Below, in pieces: positions 18,574-25,724 of a stretch of DNA of 64,000 bases. This DNA is from Pseudomonas flavescens. Lineage in GTDB: Bacteria; Pseudomonadota; Gammaproteobacteria; Pseudomonadales; Pseudomonadaceae. The stretch covers positions 2,356,001 through 2,420,000 of the forward strand of contig NZ_JACBYV010000001.1 in NCBI RefSeq assembly GCF_013408425.1, given 5' to 3'. The notes beneath the pieces were generated by a model that was given only the letters and a program-made list of their open reading frames with translations, was not told the DNA's origin and searched no databases. The position numbers and the translations under genes are program-made. How positions within the stretch are numbered: the stretch's first letter is position 1; each line of letters starts with the position of its first letter.

Positions 18574-19083
18574 TCAGATAGAAAATAAATCTGTCGACCT
18601 TTCCGAAAAACCCAACGACACTGCCACCTCAAGTGCAACTTTGGCATAACTTATATTACCATCCGGGCCTGGCTGCTTTTTCATTTCATCAAGCGCATAT
18701 ACAATTTGCAACTTACAGCCAGCTCGAAACAATTCAACATCAGAGCTTTCATTTACGTATATACCAATGTCAATCACCGAGCCATCTTCCACCAACAACT
18801 CAACAGTGTTGTTTTCTGCTGTATTATCCTGACCAGCCGCGTAGGCGCGAACAATAATCCCAGAAAAGAAAAGGAGCGGCACATTTCCGAGATAAATATT
18901 GCCCCACCACTCCTGAGACCCATACAACCCATACTTACCTTTAAGCCCCAGCAGAGGCTTGCCAGAATTCAAAGTTAACGCTTGAGCAGCAGCAACGCGG
19001 GCTGGATCTTTCTGCAATTCTTTCGAGTGTGAATAGACGACTTTCATTTGACAATGTGCGCCATCAATTTTTAACAACATCAC
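18574..19083 (-). CDS. Hypothetical protein whose last codons lie in a repeat motif
   Basis: A 169-residue soluble protein (MMLLKIDGAHCQMKVVYSHS) of unrecognised family, with a weak AAGG Shine-Dalgarno. The last eight codons, giving ERSTDLFSI, are encoded by a copy of the AAATAAATCTGTCCCC motif at 18580-18605, so the original C-terminus has probably been replaced by repeat DNA. Upstream it abuts palindrome copy 2. It may be a relic or an immunity protein with an altered tail. Confidence 0.5.
   Translation of the reverse strand: MMLLKIDGAHCQMKVVYSHSKELQKDPARVAAAQALTLNSGKPLLGLKGKYGLYGSQEWWGNIYLGNVPLLFFSGIIVRAYAAGQDNTAENNTVELLVEDGSVIDIGIYVNESSDVELFRAGCKLQIVYALDEMKKQPGPDGNISYAKVALEVAVSLGFSERSTDLFSI
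18580..18605. repeat. AAATAAATCTGTCCCC-type motif inside a coding end
   Basis: Reads AAATAAATCTGTCGACCTTT on the + strand, one of five to six copies of this motif in the island. It supplies the stop and last codons of the gene at 18574-19083. Confidence 0.65.
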
Positions 19084-19100
19084 TACTTACCTTTACGCAC

Positions 19101-19167
19101 GGTTTTAGGGGACAGACCACAACTCACTCAAAGATCGAGAAATAATCGTGGTATATCCCCTATTACT
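19101..19167. repeat. 67-nt palindromic element, copy 2
   Basis: Same length and arms as copy 1 (AGGGGACAGACCACAA, then TCGTGG and TATCCCCTATTACT). Its right end is directly joined to the truncated kptA fragment, whose homology begins within 5 nt of the element. Confidence 0.88.
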
Positions 19168-19441
19168 ACCAGAATTTCTCTATCATGGCACCGCCACACG
19201 CTTCCTAGAGCCGATTCGTCAACAAAGGCTGATTGCTGGCAATCGCCACCATGTGCACCTGTCGCAGGATTTACAAACAGCTGTCACTGTCGGGCAACGC
19301 TATGGAAAACCTGTGGTACTAACAATTGAAGCTCTGCGGATGCACCAACAGGGCTTCAAGTTCTTTCAGGCGGAGAATTGGGTTTGGCTATCAAGCCATG
19401 TCCCCCCGAGCTTCATCGAATCGGCACAAGATCAGGCTTGA
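19148..19441 (+). pseudogene. kptA: C-terminal fragment of RNA 2-prime-phosphotransferase KptA
   Basis: From about 19172 the peptide reads EFLYHGTATRFLEPIRQQ, HVHLSQDLQTAVTVGQR and QAENWVWLSSHVPPSFI. These match the C-terminal ADP-ribosyltransferase-like half of KptA/Tpt1, which transfers a 2-prime phosphate to NAD. The N-terminal winged-helix half (about 80 residues) is missing and the preceding DNA is palindrome copy 2, so the gene is truncated at the element. The apparent start codons lie inside the repeat. Its 3-prime end overlaps a convergent gene by 29 nt. Confidence 0.8.
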
Positions 19442-19799
19442 AATACTGTTTTGATGATCTCTTCCCACTAAATTCAAGATAAAAAATCGGCTCTACCCTT
19501 TTGTAGTGCCACTCAATATCGAAAATCACACCAACCTTTCCAGTTCCCAAAATTTTCGCCTCATCTAGAAAGCCAAATCCAGGGCATTGCACGACAACAT
19601 AGAGATCAGGCCTTACAAAAAGCTCCTGATCTCTATATCTCAAGGTTAAATACCCATTAGACATCCCTGAACAACTAAATAGTTTCCCATATGGCCTGAT
19701 AGACCGAACTGCATCTAGAGAGTCAGGGGCGACTAAATTATCGCCCAGCTCGGGAGACCACGGATATATTCCCCAAGAACCCGCAAAGTTAGTCTGCAT
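19413..19799 (-). CDS. Putative immunity protein paired with the toxin tail at 19789-20080
   Basis: A 128-residue soluble protein starting MQTNFAGSWGIYPWSPELGD. It has LRYRDQELFVRPDL and ends FDIEWHYKRVEPIFYLEFSG and SKQYFKPDLVPI, a pattern I associate with small single-domain immunity-like proteins (possibly the DUF6960 family). The start at 19799 overlaps the 3-prime end of the toxin tail by 11 nt, the usual toxin/immunity arrangement. A longer reading from 19853 would lie inside the toxin frame and is not preferred. Confidence 0.6.
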   Translation of the reverse strand: MQTNFAGSWGIYPWSPELGDNLVAPDSLDAVRSIRPYGKLFSCSGMSNGYLTLRYRDQELFVRPDLYVVVQCPGFGFLDEAKILGTGKVGVIFDIEWHYKRVEPIFYLEFSGKRSSKQYFKPDLVPIR

Positions 19800-20080
19800 A
19801 GGATTTGTACCCTTGAAAGTCTTTACTGAAGTACTTGTCCGGAATGCTGCCAAAGGTATTCTTTGCAGCCTCCAGCGACCCTGCGCCTGGCTTGAAGTGG
19901 CCTGATGCGTTATCCACCGAGTAAATCTTGCCGCCCCTTATTTCAACGATTCCAGCCCCCAAAACTTGAGGATTCTCCCCCCCCGACAAGTGTTGGGTGA
20001 GACATTTTCTGACCAGAGCGCGTACCTATTATTAGATTGCCTTTCTGGTCGATCACATACATGAACTGACCATTTGTGTT
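19789..20080 (-). pseudogene. C-terminal tail of a polymorphic toxin, truncated and frameshifted
   Basis: Two frames joined at a run of eight G (minus strand, around 19977-19984) give NGQFMYVIDQKGNLIIG and SGQKMSHPTLVG, then GAGIVEIRGGKIYSVDN and SGHFKPGAGSLEAAKN. The GAG-(I/E)V-x-GGKI and SGHFKP elements are typical of the last domain of secreted polymorphic toxins (types with a conserved SGHY/F-x-P motif). There is no N-terminal delivery region: 3 nt beyond this stretch lies palindrome copy 3. It is an orphan tail, with its immunity-like partner overlapping the 3-prime end. Confidence 0.65.
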
Positions 20081-20082
20081 TT

Positions 20083-20149
20083 GGTATTAGGGGACAGACC
20101 ACGATTCACTCAAAGATCGATAAATAATCGTGGTCTGTCCCCTATTACT
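20083..20149. repeat. 67-nt palindromic element, copy 3
   Basis: The best-paired copy: AGGGGACAGACCACGA against TCGTGGTCTGTCCCCT, a perfect 16-bp inverted pair. Its left edge truncates a toxin tail and its right edge truncates a lipoprotein gene, providing that gene's stop codon. Confidence 0.9.
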
Positions 20150-20579
20150 CTACCCAACTTGCGGTAACCAAACGGGAAATATACCTGCGCTCACTGAGGT
20201 ATTCTTTGTAATCCTCAAAAAATTTGTCAGGCGACAAATAGTATTCTGTGCGCGCGTGCCCCGCGCGAAAGAGCATAGAGTAGACACCGCCAACAGACAT
20301 CTGCGATTCGTTGGCAATAACACCGGGAACTTCTACAGATAGACTGTCGAATCGAGAGTTATAGCTATAGTCAGGCCAATTACGACAGGGGGCCTGTTTG
20401 AATAAGAGCGGTAACTCAAAACTGATACGCTGCATATCGGTGACGCGCTGCTTTGCTCTTTCGCACAAGGGATAAAGAATACTCCCATTAGTTCTAACCT
20501 CACCATATTTAACTTCATACCCGCCACAACCCGATAGAATCGACGACAACAAGACCAACAACAAAAACCACTTATTCAA
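20145..20579 (-). pseudogene. Truncated second copy of the 391-residue lipoprotein
   Basis: A 144-residue protein with signal peptide and lipobox LSGC (MNKWFLLLVLLSSILSGC), nearly identical over residues 30-143 to the N-terminal third of the lipoprotein at 21587-22762 (shared RISFELPLLF, DSLSVEVPGVIANES, SMLFRAGHARTEYYL). It stops at TASWVE where the full copy continues TASWVDWQGG; the stop codon comes from palindrome copy 3. The signal peptides differ more than the mature parts. It could still be exported, but it lacks about 250 residues. Confidence 0.8.
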
Positions 20580-20958
20580 TGTAACCTCTTGGCATTGCCA
20601 TACTCATCAATCAATGTAGAAAAGGGGACTGATTTATTTAATCTTCAACCACCCGAAAAATAAATCTGTCCTCCTTTCCGCTTTAAAGAGCGGCTGATCC
20701 GCGTAGTATATAGGCAGGTGAAAGAGGTCGCGATGAACGACGGATTACGCTTCGCTAATCCATCCTACGAGTTTTGATCCGCCTTACCGCGTCAAGAATC
20801 CGTCCCCTTTCCGCTATTGAGGCTTTCAGCATAGTCCATCAGCAATAAAATAAATCTGTCCCCTTTCCCCTGTCCCCTTTTTCTCTAAAGTGCCAGATCA
20901 GCTCGACACGAGACTTTTACAGATAAATCAACATCAGCGCGACAATACCAATGTGATA
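20580..20958. other. Gene-free stretch packed with short repeat motifs
   Basis: No gene. It contains an inverted pair of the motif (20620-20640 AAAAGGGGACTGATTTATTT and 20655-20679 GAAAAATAAATCTGTCCTCC), a partial copy near 20799-20813, and a further copy at 20846-20868 followed by TGTCCCCTTTTT. Between them (about 20690-20790) lies GATTACGCTTCGCTAATCC, part of a dispersed repeat type common in proteobacterial intergenic DNA. Confidence 0.65.
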
Positions 20959-21291
20959 CTACCTCAAGAACATATCGATATCGTCTAGGGCATCCGCAAT
21001 TTGCCCTGAGATTATGTTGTCATCTAGATGCTCACGAAGAGCAATGAGTACCTTTTCTTTATCAAGCTGGCGGTGAATCCTTGCTATATGTCCAAGACAA
21101 GTTGCTGCAAGCCCTCTAACATCAGGGATTTCGTTGCGGAGAAATTCTAAGCATTTATTCTGTGCCCACCTCCAATCAGAATCATTTAAAGCAACGGAGA
21201 CAAGTGCCTCACAAATGCTCTTAACATCCCTCGAAGCAAAAGCTTTTTCTAAAGCTCGCTTATTATAAGGCTGGGGGTCTTGATAGTTCAT
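20959..21291 (-). CDS. HEAT-repeat-like immunity protein
   Basis: A 110-residue helical protein (MNYQDPQPYNKRALEKAF) with HEAT-like pairs such as CLEFLRNEIPDVRGLAATC and LGHIARIHRQLDKEKV and an acidic end ISGQIADALDDIDMFL. This resembles small HEAT-like immunity proteins found directly after contact-dependent toxins. Its ATG overlaps the stop of the toxin tail upstream as TAATG, showing translational coupling to that toxin. It appears intact although its toxin is reduced to a tail. Confidence 0.65.
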   Translation of the reverse strand: MNYQDPQPYNKRALEKAFASRDVKSICEALVSVALNDSDWRWAQNKCLEFLRNEIPDVRGLAATCLGHIARIHRQLDKEKVLIALREHLDDNIISGQIADALDDIDMFLR

Positions 21292-21448
21292 TATCGCTTT
21301 CCACCAGTAAGAATATTACCTTTACGATCAACCATACCTGCCTGTTGCAGGGCTTTTTGCATGTCTGGATGCAAATCACTCCAAGAACGGACATGGCTGT
21401 GATAAGTCGTATCCGCGCTTTGTCAAAAACAACAAAATCTTTAGAATC
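21291..21448 (-). pseudogene. C-terminal tail of a second polymorphic toxin
   Basis: Minus-strand codons read DSKDFVVFDK and, after a one-base deletion near 21416, TTYHSHVRSWSDLHPDM, then QKALQQAGMVDRKGNI and LTGGKR before the TAA. This is the kind of short conserved tail found at the end of polymorphic toxins. The tail begins at palindrome copy 4 (21449), so everything upstream has been lost. The stop overlaps the HEAT-like immunity gene. Confidence 0.6.
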
Positions 21449-21515
21449 GGTTTTAGGGGACAGACCACAATTCACTCAAAGATCGAGAAATAATCGTGGG
21501 CTGTCCCCTATTACT
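21449..21515. repeat. 67-nt palindromic element, copy 4
   Basis: Again exactly 67 nt (AGGGGACAGACCACAA, then TCGTGGGCTGTCCCCT). One side borders the truncated second toxin tail. The other is followed by a second CCCCTATTACT at 21521-21531, as in copy 1, and then by the end of the full-length lipoprotein gene. Confidence 0.88.
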
Positions 21516-21586
21516 TTTGCCCCCTATTACTCCTTATTCAAACCCGTAAAGAGGAGTGACCGCCGTCAAACCCTGCAATTAAAATC

Positions 21587-22762
21587 TCACTCACCTATAA
21601 TTTTCAAGCCTGGCGGGAAGTCCATTAAATGCACATCTATCACTCGCCCCAATACCGGATCATTACGAATGCCGATTCCATTCTGATCGCTGTAATAGGG
21701 TGGAACCCTGTACCACTCACCAGCGTAGTGACCTGTAGCCCTAAAGTCCTCTACCAGAGATTTGCCATCTCGTGAAAGTCGAGAGGATCGGATTTCGGGG
21801 CGCTCACCAAGTTTGAGTTGCAAGGACATTAATTTAGCTTCCAGCTCTGCAAACTGAGCATGAGTTACTTTACGCAACATTCGCTCTCCATCGGCTCTAC
21901 CAATCAATTGTCCATGGGGCCTTAAGAGCTCTGCCCAGCTTCTTGGCCCGACCGGATCTGGCATTTGATAACCGCACTCGCGCAAGAAAATAATAGCGCG
22001 CTGACGATTGGGACCGTCGCGAAATCTGCGCATAGCTGTCTTATTATCGTAACTCTCCTTCAACCTCTTACAAAAATCAGCACGATAACTGTCCCACAAA
22101 GCTAAACGCTGTTTTGGAACACGGTTGATCTGTAAGCTGGCCAGTACCGGCTCAATGAGTTCCCTGTCTAGGTTGGTTGGAGCGTGGCCTGGCGGTAGCT
22201 TCTCGCTAGCATCAATATGGATGGGGAAATTCGAGCCGCTGACTGACTCCCAGCAGAAGTAGTCGAGCACCCTGCGAAGAAAAAGTCCGGTATCGCTATC
22301 CGAGTAGAAACGCGCACAGCGCCCACCTTGCCAGTCCACCCAACTTGCGGTAACCAAACTGGAAATATACCTGCGCTCACTGAGGTATTCTTTGTAATCC
22401 TCAAAAAACTTGTCAGGCGGCAAATAGTATTCTGTGCGCGCGTGCCCCGCGCGAAAGAGCATAGAGTAGACACCGCCAACAGACATATGCGACTCGTTGG
22501 CAATAACACCGGGAACTTCTACAGATAGACTGTCGATTCGAGAGTTATAGCTATAGTCAGGCCAATTACGACAGGAGGCCTGCCTGAACAAGAGCGGTAA
22601 TTCAAAACTGATACGCTGCATATCGGTGATACGCTGTTTTGCTCTTTCGCACAGGGGATAAAAAACCACTCCATTCTTCACCACCCCATATTCCATTTGA
22701 TAACTTCTGCAACCGCTTAGCAATATCAGCAGAAACCCCAAAGTTAAGAAATATTTACTCAT
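21587..22762 (-). CDS. Lipoprotein of 391 residues, probable immunity to the lipase-like CdiA tip
   Basis: Signal peptide and lipobox at the start (MSKYFLTLGFLLILLSGC), so a lipid-anchored, probably periplasm-facing protein. No family recognised. It contains PLCERAKQRITDMQRISFEL, FFEDYKEYLSERRYIS and a C-terminal half with LRECGYQMPDPVGPRSW. Its ATG overlaps the stop of the CdiA-like pseudogene by 4 nt (ATGA), the position of an immunity gene. Periplasmic lipoproteins protecting against lipase effectors are known in type VI systems, so a similar role is plausible here. A truncated duplicate lies at 20145-20579. Confidence 0.7.
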   Translation of the reverse strand: MSKYFLTLGFLLILLSGCRSYQMEYGVVKNGVVFYPLCERAKQRITDMQRISFELPLLFRQASCRNWPDYSYNSRIDSLSVEVPGVIANESHMSVGGVYSMLFRAGHARTEYYLPPDKFFEDYKEYLSERRYISSLVTASWVDWQGGRCARFYSDSDTGLFLRRVLDYFCWESVSGSNFPIHIDASEKLPPGHAPTNLDRELIEPVLASLQINRVPKQRLALWDSYRADFCKRLKESYDNKTAMRRFRDGPNRQRAIIFLRECGYQMPDPVGPRSWAELLRPHGQLIGRADGERMLRKVTHAQFAELEAKLMSLQLKLGERPEIRSSRLSRDGKSLVEDFRATGHYAGEWYRVPPYYSDQNGIGIRNDPVLGRVIDVHLMDFPPGLKIIGE

Positions 22763-24101
22763 TCAATCCGCCTAAAATCACCCTGCCTATCAATCAGTGT
22801 TGGCTTGATTACAATGTCACGTATCTGTGCATCCGCACTCCCAGGCGCCGAAGGCTTGCAGAAGACACACGCATAATTGCTGTGCGGACTGCCCTCGCCA
22901 AACAAGCTGGTCACACTAAGCAGCGCACCCCAGATGCGCGCCGCCGGATCATCCGAATACTGCGCATTGCCTCCCAGGAATAGCGGCAAATCGGAGACCG
23001 TATCGGTCTTCGGCAAAAGGCCGAAGAATACTGTCTCATCAGGTCGGTTCACTTGAAAAAAGCTATACCCTCTTCCGAAGCTGCCAGTCTCTGCATCCTC
23101 GTGGAACTGAATAGCATCCACCGGCGCCCCAGAGAGCTGGATGGTGTTCAGCGTTGCAGTAGGGCTTCCTCCGTTGGAAAAATCCAAGCCCTTCATAGCG
23201 ACCCAAGTCAGCAAACCACCTTGACTATGCCCATAGATATGTAAACTATCTGGCCCGGCATCAATACCCTGCTGAAACAGACCATTTAGGTTCTTCGCTG
23301 TGCCAGAACGGACATCCCCTGCAAGCTATTATCGAACGCGGACTCGAGCAGGTTGAGAAGGCTCTCATCTTCATACTTTTCATCGCTCCATTTCTTCTGC
23401 TGGCATCCTTCATCCTCTCCGCAGGACGCCATATCTTCCGCAAAAGCCGAAACATCCGAGTGTTCCAGATAGTTGTACTGCGTAGCCCTTCCAGCCACCT
23501 GCGCCCCGATTTGCAGCGACTTCTCATCGCTGCCCTGAGCTGCGGGAGTCAACACGCCAATGACGTCGAAGCTGCGCAGTTGGCCGTTTTCGATCACCGG
23601 GGCCCCCGTGCTCAGGGTCGCCCGCGGCGTGTTGATGAAGCCGCAGCCGTCGCAGGTGATGCCATGGGGGTTGGCGACGATGACGTTCGCCGCCTGCCCG
23701 GCCACTTCCGTGTAGCCCTTGAGCTGGCTGCGGTTGCTGCCGGTCACTTCGTTGAGGATGACCCCTGCCGCACGCCCCTGCAGAGTGGAGCCACCCAGGT
23801 TAGGGTTGCCAATGATGATGCCGCCTTGCTGGGTGCTCTGCAGCCGCTCGGTGGCGTTGTTGAGGATCAGCCCCTGCTGGCCGACGTTGTAGTCGGTGAA
23901 TTTGTTGTGCGACAGCCCGCTGCCGTTGGGCGTGGCGATGTTGACGATCGGCACGCCATTGGCGGCCTGCCCCAGGCTGGTGTTGCCGCCCGCCTGCGCG
24001 TCCACGGTCAGTTGCGCGGCAGTGGCGGCGATGGGGTTGAGGAACATCACACCCGCCAGAATCAGGGCGATGTTTTGAAACAATGGGCTGCGAACGTCCA
24101 T
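22759..24101 (-). pseudogene. cdiA: Collapsed CdiA/FhaB-type protein: TPS domain fused to a lipase-like toxin end
   Basis: The 5-prime part (23286-24101) begins with a signal peptide and the two-partner-secretion domain of Pseudomonas Cdi[37 protein letters not shown], and [20 protein letters not shown]. At about residue 180 the sequence jumps to a pretoxin-type segment, [20 protein letters not shown], so the thousands of residues of beta-helix normally between them are gone. After a frameshift near 23315 the frame continues [15 protein letters not shown], then LHIYGHSQGGLLTW, a GxSxG serine-hydrolase nucleophile elbow, and runs to 22759. No cdiB transporter gene is adjacent, so it is very unlikely to work. 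Confidence 0.85.
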
Positions 24102-24513
24102 GTGCAGGTACCTCCTCCGAACATTCGATCCGCCGAACAGCCCAGGCGCAGATGCACTGGTGAATCAATCCCGGCCAAGCCAGCAGACGCATCGCGTTAC
24201 GCGCCGTGGGGAAAATCTTCTCCAAGGCACGCACCGAGCACAAATGAACAAGTGTCAAATCCGCTGACCCTTCGTTTAGAAAAGTCTGCTAACCGCCCAA
24301 TAAATGACACTTTTGTCTGACAAAAAACTTTCTGGTCAACGACGTCGAGCATCGCTCGATGCGGAACACATCTGAAGCGCCTGCCTAGCGAAAACCTTGA
24401 ACCGCTTTCGGGATCCTCCAGTCCGATTTAAACCAGCGCCTGCGATGCCGAAGCTCACTCTGAAGCTGCCCAGTCGCCTCGCTGAACACCTCGACCACCG
24501 ACCGGAGGACAGA
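24102..24513. other. Intergenic region at the right edge of the island
   Basis: About 410 bases between the minus-strand CdiA-like start and the + strand CBS fragment. It would hold the cdiA promoter. I see no cdiB remnant, no repeat and no strong terminator. GC content returns toward the chromosomal level across this stretch. The frame upstream of the CBS fragment is open from 24397 but carries no recognisable domain before 24514. Confidence 0.5.
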
Positions 24514-24717
24514 ATGACAATCAACGATATCACCTGCTCCGAAGACGAAGACGTCGGTCATGTGGCCCGCAACATGGGTGAGAACCTGATACGTCGTCTG
24601 CCGGTGCTGAGCCGCGAGAGTCGTCTGGTGGGTGTCGTTTCCCTGAGCAACATCGCCCAGGCCGGTGACAGTGACGCCAGCACGGCACCGTTTCGCAGCG
24701 TCACCGGAGCGCACTGA
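24514..24717 (+). pseudogene. C-terminal fragment of a CBS-domain protein
   Basis: 67 residues, starting MTINDITCSEDEDVGHVARN and continuing LIRRLPVLSRESRLVGVVSL. This equals the second CBS motif of the common two-CBS stress proteins (about 140 residues), with the first CBS motif missing. GGAGG lies 6 nt before the ATG, so the fragment may still be translated. It is probably a gene cut at the island boundary. Confidence 0.6.
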
Positions 24718-24812
24718 GCCATGCCGATACAGGCGACGAGAAGGCATCCGGTTGGGTGTGCGCCCTGCACGCGCAGCTTGCCGCTTGGCGCCTGTTGCTT
24801 GGGTGAATCGCC

Positions 24813-25724
24813 TTGAGCCGCATCCATATCGGCATCTCCGGCTGGCGTTACGCGCCATGGCGGGGTGAGTTCTATCCCCAGGGCCTGCGTCAGAAGGAGG
24901 AGCTGGAGTTCGCCTCCCGGGCCGTCAACAGCATCGAGATCAACGGCTCGTTCTACGCCTTGCAGACGCCCGAGCGCTATGCCGGCTGGGCCAGCGAGAC
25001 GCCTGAGGGGTTTCGTTTCGCGGTCAAGGCGCCGCGCTACATTACCCACATACGCCGCCTGAACGACGTAGCCACGCCGATCGCCAACTTCTTCGCCTCC
25101 GGGCCTCTGCAACTCGGCGACAGACTCGGCCCGTTCCTGTGGCAGTTCCCGCCGAGCATGGCCTTCGATGAGCAGCGCTTCGCCGACTTTCTCGCCTTGC
25201 TGCCCAAAGATACCGAACAGGCACAACGCTGTGCCCGCGAAGCGGATCGGCAGAGCGAAGGCAGTCTCGACGCACCCCATCACCAGCGTCTGCGACATGC
25301 CGTGGAAATCCGCCATGGCAGTTTCCGGGACCCGGTCTTCATCGCCCTGCTGCGCAAGCACAAGGTGGCGCTGGTGTTCGCTGACAGTGGCGGCAAGTGG
25401 CCCTACGCCGAAGACCTGACGAGCGACTTCGTGTACCTGCGCCTGCACGGCAACAAGAAACTCTACGCCAGCGGCTACGATGAGCCTGCGCTGGCCCACT
25501 GGCACCAGCGCATCGCCACCTGGAGCCGCGGCAACCAGCCAGGCGATGCGCAATTGATCGATGCCCACAAGCCTCGTGCCAGGGCCTCGCGCGACGTCTA
25601 CTGCTATTTCGACAACGATCTCAAGGTACGCGCCCCCTACGACGCCTACTCGCTTTTACAGCAGTTCGACCTGGCCGAGGGGCTGCCCAATGCCCCAGGC
25701 CGGTCGCCAGGAGTTTCCCAATGA
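24813..25724 (+). CDS. DUF72 (YecE-like) family protein
   Basis: A 303-residue TIM-barrel-like DUF72 protein. It starts at a TTG ([20 protein letters not shown]) and contains [56 protein letters not shown] and a C-terminal [16 protein letters not shown]. The biochemical activity of the family is not established to my knowledge. It is coupled by a 4-nt overlap to the endonuclease/phosphatase gene and begins a four-gene operon with membrane-lipid functions. Confidence 0.9.
   Translation: MSRIHIGISGWRYAPWRGEFYPQGLRQKEELEFASRAVNSIEINGSFYALQTPERYAGWASETPEGFRFAVKAPRYITHIRRLNDVATPIANFFASGPLQLGDRLGPFLWQFPPSMAFDEQRFADFLALLPKDTEQAQRCAREADRQSEGSLDAPHHQRLRHAVEIRHGSFRDPVFIALLRKHKVALVFADSGGKWPYAEDLTSDFVYLRLHGNKKLYASGYDEPALAHWHQRIATWSRGNQPGDAQLIDAHKPRARASRDVYCYFDNDLKVRAPYDAYSLLQQFDLAEGLPNAPGRSPGVSQ

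Noticed and set aside
24397..24513. N-terminal extension of the CBS fragment from an ATG at 24397
   Set aside because: The extra 39 residues show no CBS similarity, while a good Shine-Dalgarno lies before the ATG at 24514.
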